NCBI GenBank assembly: GCA_026936335.1
Contig: JAPMXV010000024.1
Coordinates: 62,001 to 126,000, forward strand
Direction: 5' to 3'
DNA from: Mantamonas sphyraenae
Lineage: Eukaryota > CRuMs > Mantamonadidae
DNA: 64,000 bases
In this document: piece by piece, positions 10,790 through 21,400 of the stretch
Layout of the letters: each line of letters begins with the position of its first letter
How positions within the stretch are numbered: position 1 is the stretch's first letter
Notes under the pieces: model-generated
Seen by the model: only the letters and a program-made list of their open reading frames with translations
Told to the model about the DNA's origin: nothing
The model's database searches: none
Position numbers and translations under genes: made by a program

Positions 10790-13700
10790 ATGAGTGCGAA
10801 GGAAGCCGGCGAGTCGAAGCAGCCGCCACAATGGCATGAGGAAGACGACCGCACGTGGGCCAAGGAGACGCTGGGGCTGAGTGACGAAGCGTTGGAGGAC
10901 CGGGAGGCTGTGTTTGCGGCGGTGTTGGAGCAGCTGTGGTCGCATCGCAAAGAGTCGAGCGACAGCCGGAAAGAGGACGACAGCAAGGAGGCAGACGGCG
11001 ACAAAGAGGCAGACACGGGCAGCAAGACACGCAAAGACGACCCAAAGGGCACGAAAAAGGGCAAAAGCGCACAAGGCAAGGCAAAGGGCGGGGCCAAGGG
11101 CGAGAGGGACGCTTCAAGTCAGGAGGAAAAGGAGCCCGCGAGCAACAGCGGCGAGGACGGAGACGCAGATGATGAGGGCAAGGATGGGAAGGAGGGGGAG
11201 GGTGGGCAGGGGAAGGAGGAGGAGGAGGAGGAGGAGGAGACAAAGAGCAGTTCGAATCGAGGTGGAGGAGGGAGGAAGAAGCGTGGGTGGCGCACGAAGA
11301 AGCTGGAAGCGGAGCTTGCAGCTCAGCCGCCGCTTCCGACAGCATTGCTACCGACGCGGGACGTGCATGCGATGGTGGAAGGGATGGCAGAGGTGGAATT
11401 GGGCAAGGGGGAGAACCGGGTGCAATTGCACGAGCATCAGGTGCAAGGGTTGCACTTTCTGTGCCGTGCGCTGTTTGCTCGAAGTCGCAGCTGTGCGGCG
11501 GCAGCGATGCTTCACCACGAAATGGGTTTGGGCAAGACGCTGACGGCACTGATGATGGTACTGCGTGTGTTGCCAGCGGTGACGGGCGACCGGCGTCCAG
11601 TGCTGTGGATTACACGCGGTCAATTGGTGGACCAGCTTGCCAAGGAGGTGCGCAAGTTCTTTGGCACCTCCGTGGCACCCGTGCTCAGCGTCACCTCGGC
11701 CAACCTCAACTCATTGAGGCGACACCATGTGCAGGAGGCCTCCATTGTGGTGGTGGCCAACACGGCCATGCTGGTGGCGTACAAACGCGTGTTTGGTGAC
11801 AAGCCCAAGAGCAAGGATGGCTGGCGATTCCCAAGCAATTGTCAGGATTTGGACAGGAGCACAGCCAACAGCAAACGCGGGTCGGCATTGATTCTGAACC
11901 CGGGCAGGCTGTACTCGGCCATTGTCATGGATGAGGTGGGCGAGTATGCACGCAACGCAAACAGCCAGATCACGCAGGCGCTGTCGTACGTGTCGACCAC
12001 CCCGGGTCACTGGGGTTGCTTTGGCCTGTCGGGAACACCCATTCACAACGGAAACGCCGACGTGGTGGTCGAACAGAAGGCCATGGGCTACTTTGAACGC
12101 AACGACCCTCTCTTCTACACCGAGTGGATGACCTCCAAGGAGAGCGAAGAATACTCGTTTGGCACGTTTATGCACACGTGCTTTGTCCACGACGTGGCTG
12201 TGTTTGTGGACAAAAACGATGCCAACAGCAAAGCCATGGTGGTGGAGACAAACATGGATGGCCTGGCTGCCACACGCAAGGCAGAAGGCGAGGCTGGCAA
12301 TGGCGACGACGATGAGGATGACGATGACGAGGAGGAGGAGGAGGAGGAGGAAGAAGAGGACGATATGGAGCTTTTGGCGGCGGCAATGCAGGACAAGAAG
12401 GATCGGCTTGCCGCCAAGCGCAGGATGCACGGTGCGCGGGATGGGAACGACAGCGACTCGTCGGGGTACATGTCATCGGACAGCGACGACAACCAGCATG
12501 TGGATCGGAAACGAAAGAGGGAAAGCAGTGAGGAGGAGGAGGAGGACAGCAGCAGCGAGGAGGAGGTGGAAATTGAGATGGAGCTGACGATGCCAGAAGG
12601 GATAGAGAACCTGAGCGCAGAGGAGCAACAGGCCGTGATGCACGCGCAAGTGGCACAACAATTGCAAGCGATGAACAACATGGGCAGTGGGCAGGATGGG
12701 AAGGAGGGCAGTGACAGCGACAGCGACAGTGATGGCAGTTCGGACAGCGATAGTTGGTTTGATTCGGACGACAGTTCGTTGGAGGGGTCGGACGATGAAG
12801 GAGCAGGAGCAGGGGCAGGGAAAGAGGCAACAAGCAGCAGCAGCAGCAGCAGCAGTAGTGGTGGTCGTGGTGTGGAGGATGGGATGGTCACGGAAAAGGC
12901 TGAGCAACAGGAGGGGCAGGAGGAAGGGAAGGTGGAGAAGAAGGAGGAGCAGGACGAGGAGCAGGAAGGCAGTAGCAAGCAGCCAGCAGCCAAGAGGCAG
13001 AAGCGAATGCTGCGTATGGCGCATGTGCAGTTCAAGGCTGTGGTGCACTCGTGTTCAGACGCAGAAATGGAGGCGTTGAAGGTGCTGTTGAAGGAGACAG
13101 ACACTCTGTTCAGCAAGGTGGAGGAACGCAAGGAGGAACGTGCGGCACGCGAGGCAGAGGAGAAAAAGGCAAAGGCAGCAGCAAGGAAAGCCGGCAAGGG
13201 GGCAAGCAAGGGGGCCAAAGGGGCCAAGGGCAAGGGCAAGGGCAAGGCGTTGCAAGGACCGAGTGTGGATGTGAACAGTCTGGATGTGGAAGACCTGGAC
13301 GAGGACGTAGATGCGTCGTTGGGTGCGGCGGGAGGGGATGTGAGCGCCATTGAAGCGGCAGACGGGGTGGACGAGGAGGAGAAGTTGCTTGCCATTCGAG
13401 GGATGGCATTGCGGATGGCAATGCGAGCTCAACAGACGTCGTCATGCATCCTGCAATTGCAAGGGAACACGGACCTGCCCGAAGGATTGCGCGAGGGACT
13501 GAGCTGGGCGGACTGTTCAAAGATGCGCATTGCCAAGGGTCTAATCGCCAAGTGGGCGAGTGGAGAGGAGGAGAAAGTGGTGATTGGCACACGGTTCACC
13601 AAGGAGATTCCTCTGATTGCGGAGGAGTTGGAACGGTGGATGCAGGGGCGAGGGTGGAGCAGCACGGGTGTGGTGCAGTACCACGGAAGCATGTCAGAGA

Positions 13701-14191
13701 AGGAGAGGCAGGCGTCGTTGGATGCGTTCAAAGGCTCGCGTGCTGTCAAGGTGATGGTGTTGAACATGAAGTCGGGAGGCATCGGGTTGAATCTCACCGA
13801 AGCACACACGATGATCATCTGGTCGCCGTTTCACACGAGTGCACTCACGAAACAGACGATGAAGCGAGTGCACAGGATCAACAGCACACACAACGTGCGC
13901 ATTTGGTTCCTGATCAACCGGTACGTGGAGTGGTACATGGAAATCTGGTCGCGGTTGAAGGTGAAGGACGCCCTTTGGCAGCAGCTGGAAGACGATCCGC
14001 GACTGGAGGAGGTGGTGGACATGCTCAACGATCGCAAGTACGGCGTGGCACGGGAGTGTACGTTGACACGGCTGGCAAAGTCTCGTCTGCTGTTGGAGAT
14101 GGAGCAGAAGGAGTTGTACGGGAAGGAGCCACCCAGAGCCATTGAACACGTCATCATGGACACGGCACAGGGTGGCAAGTTGGCAGAGTGA
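10790..14191 (+). CDS. SNF2-family DNA-dependent ATPase with large acidic insert
   Basis: 1133 residues from ATG 10790 (MSAKEAGESKQ). Residues ~60-180 are charged (Lys/Glu/Asp). The ATPase core begins at ~205: LHEHQVQGLHFLCRALF; motif I HHEMGLGKTLTALMM (~242); motif Ia VLWITRGQLVDQ; motif II reads DEVGE (~378) rather than the usual DEAH/DEGH; motif III GLSGTPIHN (~415). Between the two RecA-like lobes lies an acidic/Ser insert (~500-740) and a Lys-rich stretch. The second lobe (~927-1044) has VQYHGSMSEKERQASLDAF, LNMKSGGIGLNLTEAHTMII and QTMKRVHRINSTHNV. Such proteins translocate on DNA to remodel nucleosomes or other DNA-bound proteins; the subfamily is not evident. The ORF is continuous upstream to 9548, so a PB1-SNF2 fusion is possible but less likely (see the preceding gene). 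Confidence 0.82.
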   Translation: MSAKEAGESKQPPQWHEEDDRTWAKETLGLSDEALEDREAVFAAVLEQLWSHRKESSDSRKEDDSKEADGDKEADTGSKTRKDDPKGTKKGKSAQGKAKGGAKGERDASSQEEKEPASNSGEDGDADDEGKDGKEGEGGQGKEEEEEEEETKSSSNRGGGGRKKRGWRTKKLEAELAAQPPLPTALLPTRDVHAMVEGMAEVELGKGENRVQLHEHQVQGLHFLCRALFARSRSCAAAAMLHHEMGLGKTLTALMMVLRVLPAVTGDRRPVLWITRGQLVDQLAKEVRKFFGTSVAPVLSVTSANLNSLRRHHVQEASIVVVANTAMLVAYKRVFGDKPKSKDGWRFPSNCQDLDRSTANSKRGSALILNPGRLYSAIVMDEVGEYARNANSQITQALSYVSTTPGHWGCFGLSGTPIHNGNADVVVEQKAMGYFERNDPLFYTEWMTSKESEEYSFGTFMHTCFVHDVAVFVDKNDANSKAMVVETNMDGLAATRKAEGEAGNGDDDEDDDDEEEEEEEEEEDDMELLAAAMQDKKDRLAAKRRMHGARDGNDSDSSGYMSSDSDDNQHVDRKRKRESSEEEEEDSSSEEEVEIEMELTMPEGIENLSAEEQQAVMHAQVAQQLQAMNNMGSGQDGKEGSDSDSDSDGSSDSDSWFDSDDSSLEGSDDEGAGAGAGKEATSSSSSSSSSGGRGVEDGMVTEKAEQQEGQEEGKVEKKEEQDEEQEGSSKQPAAKRQKRMLRMAHVQFKAVVHSCSDAEMEALKVLLKETDTLFSKVEERKEERAAREAEEKKAKAAARKAGKGASKGAKGAKGKGKGKALQGPSVDVNSLDVEDLDEDVDASLGAAGGDVSAIEAADGVDEEEKLLAIRGMALRMAMRAQQTSSCILQLQGNTDLPEGLREGLSWADCSKMRIAKGLIAKWASGEEEKVVIGTRFTKEIPLIAEELERWMQGRGWSSTGVVQYHGSMSEKERQASLDAFKGSRAVKVMVLNMKSGGIGLNLTEAHTMIIWSPFHTSALTKQTMKRVHRINSTHNVRIWFLINRYVEWYMEIWSRLKVKDALWQQLEDDPRLEEVVDMLNDRKYGVARECTLTRLAKSRLLLEMEQKELYGKEPPRAIEHVIMDTAQGGKLAE

Positions 14192-14303
14192 GGCGCATGG
14201 ACTGTGGTTAATGTAATTTTTTGGAGTTTGAATCGAGTGCGCCAGTGGGGGCAGGTGGGTGGAGAGAGGGAGAGAGCAAGAGAGAGAGAGAGCGAGAGAG
14301 AAG

Positions 14304-14864
14304 ATGCGACACACACAAGACGACGACCACGAGGCGTACAGAGACCAGTGCATGCTGTTGCCACTGGTGGACACACAAGGACGTCAAACACCGGGGTCCA
14401 AGCTGGTTTGGTGGACCTCAAGTGTGTGTGCACCGGCTATGACCCTTGTGAGCGGCGTGGGTTTGGCGCTGCTTGGCAGTGACACACAAACGACGCCGCA
14501 GGAGGCTTGTACAGCGCAATTGGTGAGCATGGCCGTGCTCCTGGCAATAAGTGTGCTTGTTCTGCTGTTCCATCTGGCGCTGGTTTATGTGCGCATGCAG
14601 GTGCCCTCGCAGAGGGAGGTTGATGCAGGGATCTACGCCGCCGACTGGGTGCCTTCCGCCCTGCGCTTTCTGCTGGCCATGCGACGGTTTTGTGTGCTGC
14701 TTCCTGTGGCTTGTGTCACATTGTTGCTGGTCCACACTCTGGTGTGGTCACCCGTCTGTGTCTTGTCTGCGTGGAACACCACCACGGCAGTGGTGAGTGC
14801 GCTGGGGTCAGCCGCCGCAGCTGCGCTTGCCGTGGCCGGCGTTGTGTGGACGCTGTGTGGATGA
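14304..14864 (+). CDS. Small polytopic membrane protein, unknown function
   Basis: 186 residues from MRHTQDDDHEAYRD. I count four hydrophobic segments: around WWTSSVCAPAMTLVSGVGLA, LVSMAVLLAISVLVLLFHLA, FCVLLPVACVTLLLVHTLVW and VVSALGSAAAAALAVAGVVW. The N-terminus is charged and the C-terminus ends right after the last segment (TLCG). A GA-rich tract (14260-14300) precedes the start. I do not recognise the family. It is convergent with the coiled-coil gene, 56 nt from stop to stop. Single exon, G/C-ending codons as in its neighbours, so probably a real gene. Confidence 0.6.
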   Translation: MRHTQDDDHEAYRDQCMLLPLVDTQGRQTPGSKLVWWTSSVCAPAMTLVSGVGLALLGSDTQTTPQEACTAQLVSMAVLLAISVLVLLFHLALVYVRMQVPSQREVDAGIYAADWVPSALRFLLAMRRFCVLLPVACVTLLLVHTLVWSPVCVLSAWNTTTAVVSALGSAAAAALAVAGVVWTLCG

Positions 14865-14920
14865 ATGCACAGAGAGAGATAGAGGAAGAGAGAATGGGGA
14901 ATGGATGAAAGAGAGTCGTT

Positions 14921-17900
14921 TTATCCTCGTTGAGACACCTGATCCAGAGTGGCAACCTGTTTGCTGAGTGAGGTTGCCAAACGTGCTCCGTTCGCACCCA
15001 ATCGACTGTGGTCATCGATGTACGAGTCCAACAGTTCGTTCTCCCTCTGTTCCTTCTCCTTGGCTTCCTTTCGTGCACGCGCCGCCTCTGCACGTCGCTG
15101 CGCCGCCTCCTTGGCCCTTCGCGTGCTTGTCACGCGTGCACTGTACGGTCGTTTCTTCTCCGACCCACTTCCGTGTGACGACGATGCACCTGTGGAATGC
15201 GACATGGAATCCCTGCCATCTCTCGTCACGCGTGGCTGTGCTGTTTCCGGCCGTCGCCGTTGCCCCACAGAGTTTCCTGTTGCTCCTGCTTCACCCCCCT
15301 TGCCTCGGTTGCCTTGGATCCCTCCTCTGCTGCTGGCTGCCGTCTGTGGTCGTCTCTTGTTGCTGTTGTTGTTGTTGTTGCGCTTTGAGGCACTGCTCTC
15401 TGCCCCATCCGTGCTCACCATGCGCCCCCGACCATACATCATGGCCGTAAAGTCTTCACGCACACCCACACTCGACTGGCCGTCCATCATCATCAGCACA
15501 CTGTCCGACATGTCCGATCCCACCGCTGACACAGACCCTCCATCTCGTCCACCGCCACCTGGTGCACTCCCCATCCCACCCACCCCACCGCCGCCACCAC
15601 CGTGTTGTCCACCGTGTTGTCCACCACGTCCACCACGCCCACCACCACCGCGGCTGCCAAAGTTGGTCAGTTCGCCCGGTGCAAACATGTGTCTGTCGCC
15701 AGAGGAGCTGGCCGAGGCAGCGTCGTCGTCGTCGTAGCCGTGATCCAGGAAATCGTCATCCCCGTGGGTGTCATCTGCCCACCGACCACCACCACCACCA
15801 CCACCACCAGCAGCAGCTGTGTTGTGTGTGCTGCGTGCGTATGCACTCTGTGGGCGGTACTTGTTGGTGTGTGAAATCTCCCATTTGGTTTCCAGCTGGC
15901 GATTGCGACGCGATTCCTTCTGCAGGGCCTTTTCGCTCTCGCGGATGCGTTGCAGCTGCTGGTGCATCACACGTCCCTGCTCCTCAATCTTTCGCGTTTG
16001 CTCCTTGACCAGTGCGGCAATCTCCTTGAAGATTTCGTAGGGCTTGCTCTTGAGGGACTCCTCGTGGTTGAGATAGCGAATCCACAGTGCGTTTGCAAGG
16101 CCGTGCATCTCTCGCAACTTGGCCCCACTTGCACTCGGGTGGTGGATGGTAAACATGTTGTCCAACCCAGCCACAATGTGCAGGGGATCGGTGGAATCCA
16201 CCACCTTGGCATCGTCGTGCTCGTCCACCCGCTCGCTCTTCAACGCATGCTGCTTCCACTTCTCCCACAGGTCCACAATGGCAAAGTTCAACGTCAAATA
16301 CTTGTCCTTGATGCGATGCGCCAGGCTCAGTTCGTTGTTGGTGGCCCGCAACTCTTCCGTGAGCTCCTGGATTTGCCGTTCCAACTTCTGCATGGCTCCC
16401 TCGTACTCCACCGCCAGCGACTGCCTCAAATTCTCCTTTTCCTGCTTCAGGGCCTGCATCTTGCGTTCCATGGCCGTGCTCTGTTCCTGGGCCTCGAGCA
16501 GCTGGGTGTACGAGTCCATTTGGGTGCGCTCCAGGTTTTCCAGGCGTTCGATGACCTCTGCGGGTGACTGGAAGTGGAAACTCTGGGAGAGCTGGTTGAA
16601 CACGGGATCCAGCCTGGAAAACACCTTCAGTTTGCGCTCCTGTTCCATCTGTCGTTCGCTCATCTTGTGCAACTTTTTCCGTTGCAACTCCACGATGCGT
16701 TTCAACGAATCGTGCTCGCTCTCCACCTCGCCAAACTTGTCCCTGACCCGCTCGTAGTTCCACATGTACTGGTCCCTCTCTCTCGACAGCGTGGCCAGCT
16801 TGCTTTCGTACTCCCTTCGCACCGCCTCAATGTCCTCCCTGGCAATCTGTCTCACCTCCTCCAGCGTCTGCTGCTCCGCCTCGTCGCGGATGTTCCTGCG
16901 TCCCGCCTGCTTCACCAAATCCACGTACTGCGACACCGTCTTTTCCGACGCCGCGTGTGGGTTGTTGCGCAACACGTCCGACACCACGTCGTTCAACGTC
17001 TTGGGTCGGTTGTGTCCGCGGAAGTGTTCGTTGTTCGTCCCCGACGCCGCACGCAACAACTTTTCATCCGTCACCACATTGCTGTTGGCCACTGTCACAA
17101 TGTCGTCGTCATACTCTTCCAACTGGTCATGTTCTGCTGCCTTGGTGGCTGCCCGTTGCAGCTTGGAACGCAACCCACCGCCACCTTCACCCCCCTCCTC
17201 ATCATCAACATCACCCGCCCCCTGTTTGGCCCCACGTGCAGTTTCACTCGTGGGTCGCAATCGCTCCTTGGCCTGCGTCAGTCGCTTGTGTGCTTGGCTG
17301 TTGCGTGCCTCCAGCTTGCGAAGGTACGCCAACGTCTGCGATCGGCTCTCAAACGCAGAAATGGGTCGCGGACGCGATGCATCCTTGGGAAATGGGTTGT
17401 CAAAGGGTTCGTCGTCCAGTCCGTCGTTGTCCACGTCCCAGTGGTGGCCCGGATTGCGCTTTGCGGCGGAGCGGCTGACCGCGGATTTCGAGCGAAGTGA
17501 GGTGTGGAAACGGGCCTTGCGACTGGCACTCTGGGGCCTTCTCACATCCAAAGTGGAGGCACGAGAGGTTCCAGCAGAGGCAATACGAGTCATGTTGCGT
17601 GTGTGTGAGCCTCCCGAGGGTGGACGTCTGCTTGAGGCGGCGGTTTGTGGGCGAGCGCGCGTTCCCGCCGAACGGGTTCCCGTTGCCGTTCCTGACTCGT
17701 GTGTTGCGGCGGGTGCGGCATAGGCCACGCGAACGTCGCGAGCCCCATACGAGTTGTCGTCGTCGCCACTTGTTCTGCGTGATGAAAACGGAGATTTGGA
17801 GGGTGGGGAGGAGGTGGAGTGGCGACCGTTGGCGCCACCGCTGTGCGATGACTCGTCGTCGCCCACGGCAAGGTCGGCCTGGTCAAAGCCAAAGTCATAC

Positions 17901-18223
17901 GAGGAGGAATTGGCCAGGGGAGTGTCTGGGACGAGGACAGCCAGATTGGAGGCACTTGCAGATGGGGAAAGGGTGCCCGTGCTACCGATGCTGCTGCTGC
18001 TGGTGAGCGTGCTTGCCCACGCCACTGTGTTGCCACCCCGTGGTGAGGCTGGTGTGCTACTGCCTCGTGACGACCCTCCACTGTCGTCTCTGCTCAGATC
18101 CACACTGCGTAGGGAGCCTGTGGAGCCACTCGAGCTGGAGGAGTGCATTGCGGGTGGGCGTTTGGGCGTTTGGTTCGGCTGGCGCTGGCGGACACAAGGA
18201 GAGGACCTCTCACAGTGTGCCAT
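14921..18223 (-). CDS. Coiled-coil protein with RPxSA motifs, ciliary/basal-body candidate
   Basis: About 1100 residues from ATG 18223 (perfect ACCATGG context); an inner ATG at 18148 (MHSSSSSGS) is an alternative. Residues 1-200 are Ser/Arg-rich and disordered. The middle (~330-720) is a long coiled coil (EEVRQIAREDIEAVRREYES, QMEQERKLKVF, then RQIQELTEELRATNNELSLA). A Gly-rich linker follows, then a basic helix rich in Ala/Arg/Glu near the C-terminus (RRAEAARARKEAKEKEQ). RP(Q/Y)(S/T)A occurs repeatedly (RPQTAASS, RPQSASRK, RPQSAYAR, RPYSARVT). Such motifs are common in axonemal and basal-body proteins, but this is only a hint. The gene diverges from a CFAP92-like gene, which strengthens the ciliary reading. 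No enzyme motif. Confidence 0.65.
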   Translation of the reverse strand: MAHCERSSPCVRQRQPNQTPKRPPAMHSSSSSGSTGSLRSVDLSRDDSGGSSRGSSTPASPRGGNTVAWASTLTSSSSIGSTGTLSPSASASNLAVLVPDTPLANSSSYDFGFDQADLAVGDDESSHSGGANGRHSTSSPPSKSPFSSRRTSGDDDNSYGARDVRVAYAAPAATHESGTATGTRSAGTRARPQTAASSRRPPSGGSHTRNMTRIASAGTSRASTLDVRRPQSASRKARFHTSLRSKSAVSRSAAKRNPGHHWDVDNDGLDDEPFDNPFPKDASRPRPISAFESRSQTLAYLRKLEARNSQAHKRLTQAKERLRPTSETARGAKQGAGDVDDEEGGEGGGGLRSKLQRAATKAAEHDQLEEYDDDIVTVANSNVVTDEKLLRAASGTNNEHFRGHNRPKTLNDVVSDVLRNNPHAASEKTVSQYVDLVKQAGRRNIRDEAEQQTLEEVRQIAREDIEAVRREYESKLATLSRERDQYMWNYERVRDKFGEVESEHDSLKRIVELQRKKLHKMSERQMEQERKLKVFSRLDPVFNQLSQSFHFQSPAEVIERLENLERTQMDSYTQLLEAQEQSTAMERKMQALKQEKENLRQSLAVEYEGAMQKLERQIQELTEELRATNNELSLAHRIKDKYLTLNFAIVDLWEKWKQHALKSERVDEHDDAKVVDSTDPLHIVAGLDNMFTIHHPSASGAKLREMHGLANALWIRYLNHEESLKSKPYEIFKEIAALVKEQTRKIEEQGRVMHQQLQRIRESEKALQKESRRNRQLETKWEISHTNKYRPQSAYARSTHNTAAAGGGGGGGGRWADDTHGDDDFLDHGYDDDDAASASSSGDRHMFAPGELTNFGSRGGGGRGGRGGQHGGQHGGGGGGVGGMGSAPGGGGRDGGSVSAVGSDMSDSVLMMMDGQSSVGVREDFTAMMYGRGRMVSTDGAESSASKRNNNNNSNKRRPQTAASSRGGIQGNRGKGGEAGATGNSVGQRRRPETAQPRVTRDGRDSMSHSTGASSSHGSGSEKKRPYSARVTSTRRAKEAAQRRAEAARARKEAKEKEQRENELLDSYIDDHSRLGANGARLATSLSKQVATLDQVSQRG

Positions 18224-18453
18224 GGTGGGTAGTTGGAGTGTGTAGGACATGGAGTGCCCGCGGGGGAGGACGAGGATGGTGTCATGTTTGGGACTGACAT
18301 TGTGGGGACAGAGTGGGAAGGCGACGTCGCGCAAGAGCCAGAGGTGAGTAGCCGTTGCGGCGGAGTGTTTGAAGCGACCACACGGCTGACACAGCAGACG
18401 GCTGGGATTGGAATGTGTGCGTATGGCTCGATTGGAAACGTTTACACATGCGA

Positions 18454-21400
18454 ATGTGTGTGTGTGGGCTGGGGTATGAGTGTAGAAAGCGCAAGGACGT
18501 GTCGACGGACTTGACGGTGAATCAAGGCCGGCGACGAGGCAAAAGGGGCTCTGAACGGGGAGGGAGCAGCAGCGAAGCAGCCGCAGACAAAGCATTGGAA
18601 GACCAGGTTGCATTGGAGGCCCAACGTATTCTGCGAGTGCACATTGCAGGGGTGCTCCAGCCTGTCGAGGTGGTCGTGGGTGAGTGATGATGCGCGCTGG
18701 AGGGGTGGGGAAGCGTGGAGAAGAGAGAGAGAAAGAGAGATGAAGGGAGGCACTGACACACAAAATGGGATGAATGGGTGGCGGATGGATGTGTGCTTGC
18801 AGAGGAAACCATCCAGGTTGCCGTGGAAGAAGAGAAGAAGGAGACACAGGTGAAAACGGCAGCCATGATGCAACTGGCGGGCGAGGGGAGTACGAGCAAC
18901 AGTGGGGCAGGGAAGGACAGGCGAAGGAGCAACGTGGCAACGGCACGGGGAAGGACGAAACGAGGCACACGGACAGGCAAAGATGGCAGCAACAGCAACA
19001 AGGGAAGGAAGGAGAAGGAAAAGGAGAAGGAAAGGGAGAAGGAGAAGGAGAAGGAAGCGGGTGTGAAGATGGTGGACAAGGTGGTGAGTGTGCGCAAGCA
19101 GGTGTTGAAGCGTACCATGATGCATGCGCGTCTGTTCAACCAAAGCGAAACGAAACGGCTGGGGGGCGAGGAGGGAAGTGCGGAGGAGGCGTTTGAGGAC
19201 GAGTTTGAGGTGAGGGTGGAGCGTGTGGACGACGCCTGGGTGCGACGGTGCTACGCGTGGCCGTATCTGGAGTTGGAGGTGTACGAGGTGTTGGAGGATG
19301 AGCATGGGAACGCAAGCGGGATGGAAAAGCGAGGCGTGTTGCCCGTGGACATTTCCCCTCTGCTCGGGTGGGACACCACAGTCACCGCCAGCTTCAGCAA
19401 CCTCAACACAGAGTATCCCCCCGCACCCAACACAGTGGGTCACGTGCAGGTGACCGTGTCTGTGGACAAGCCGCTGCTGAGTGCAGAACAGCTGGACACC
19501 CTGCATCCGGTGGTGTTCCATCTGCGCGGCTGTGAGGACATGCCGGGCAATCCCGACGGGTTTGAGGCCCTGCGCAGCGAGTGTCAACCCGTGTGGGCCA
19601 CCTACCGCTTCTTTGACCAGCCGCCCGTGTATGTGCCCGGGGTGCCGCAGCAGACACACATCAGCTGGGAACATCGCCATCTGGTCTTTCTGGGTGGGTT
19701 GCCAAAGGCTCAGCTGCATGAATATCTGCTGGCACAGCCCATGACGGTGGAAATCCACGACAGGGAACGCAAGCACAGCCGTGCATTCCCCATGCCTTGG
19801 CCTCTGGGTGAGCGCGATCCCAGCGAACCGGAATTCCTGCAATACCTGCCTGCAGACGGGGATGAGGATGGGAATGGCGGTGGCAGTGGCAGTGGCGAAG
19901 AAGGCAGCATGTCGCGCAGTGGCAGCCGTGGCGACGGCGCAGGGGACGGACGCAAGTCGTCGCGTGCACGATCGCGTAGGTCGCGCACAGTGTCTTCTCG
20001 AGCGACGTCTCGAACGACATCGCGAAGGAGCAAGCGGAATGGAGCGGGTGCGTCATCGTCACAACCGGGGCCAACCGACGGAATGGAGGACGGGGTAGAG
20101 GGAGACGGAGGAGGAAGCAATGGGTTGGAGGACGGGGAGGAAGAGGTGAATGTGGTGAGGCGTGCTTGGATGGCAGACGAGTGCATGGATCCGTATGCAG
20201 AGGTGCCGATCTGGTTGAGCAACATGACGACGAACCAGAAGGACTTTGTGTGCGAAGGGACACTGGTGCCGTCGAGAAGGGCAGGTGCAGCGGGGGATAT
20301 CAACCAAAGCATCCCGGGAGGGTATCTGGAGGCATGCAGCAGTCTGACGATGCGTGTGGAGATGCACAAGCCTGTGGAATTGCCCAAGGCGGACCAGCTG
20401 GGCCCGCTGACACGATGCATCTACATTGTGGCGACGGAGGATCGTGCGACACAGTACCGTCTGCTGGATGCGATCTATGCGGTGAACGGGGCAGCATTGG
20501 AGATTGCAGACGCGGATCCTGCGCTGTTGGCAGCGTACGAACTGGACGACGGGCAACGTGAGGACAGCAGCCTGGATGTGATCACAGGGGTGCAGGTGGC
20601 AGACGACACACAAACCATGTTTCTTCTGGAAGGGTTGGCAGACGCAGGGATTGCGGCGGTGCAGGCGGCGGTGCCACGTGAAGTGCGTGGGAATCACGCC
20701 GGGTTGACCTTGCTTGCCAACTCACAGTTGCGATTCAATCGCAGGCTGTATGCAGACATGAACGTGGAGCTGCACAAGATCAAACTGGAACAGAGTGCGT
20801 CTGAGATGCTTGCGTCGTCGCGTGAGGTGTACCTGCGTCACAAGATGCCATCGTCTGTGTTTGACTGCCTGGTGGCACTGACGGAAATCCCCAAGCTGCG
20901 ACGCATGGACCAAGTGGTGCGTCGTCGTCTGTTGCCCACCTGTGACATGCTGGTGGACTTTGAGAAACGCTTCGGGATGCCGTTGGATGCGGAGGACGAA
21001 TTCGCCACCATGAAGCACCCGTTGGCACGACCACGCACGGCTCGCTTCAGTGTGACCGACCACAAGCGACTGGACACCGCGGGGGGAGTGAGCAAGGAGG
21101 AGGAGGCAAGGATGAGGGAGGAGCGGGAGCGGGAGGCAGCGGAGCGGGGCAAGGGAGAGCTGCAGCAAGGCAGAGGTGGTGGTGGTGGTGGTGGTAGGAG
21201 CAAACAGCGCAAGAAGCAGGCGTTGGATCAGGAAGGGATCGATCTGAGCAAGACAGTGCGTGAGGAGAGGGATTACGTGGGGGAGAACATGACGATGGTG
21301 GCAGAGGCAAGCAAGGCCAACACACGACGCAGACAGAGGGAGGAGGAAGAGGGGACACAGGGAGGACGGGTGCGACGAGTGCGTGCAAGCGAGTTGGAGG

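Noticed and set aside
10790..14191. Viral origin of the SNF2 ATPase
   Set aside because: Codon use, acidic Ser/Glu linkers and neighbours match the host genes; the motif II variant alone is no evidence of transfer.
18442..19842. 466-codon minus-strand ORF across the CFAP92-like start
   Set aside because: Antisense shadow; His/Leu/Cys composition and no domain.
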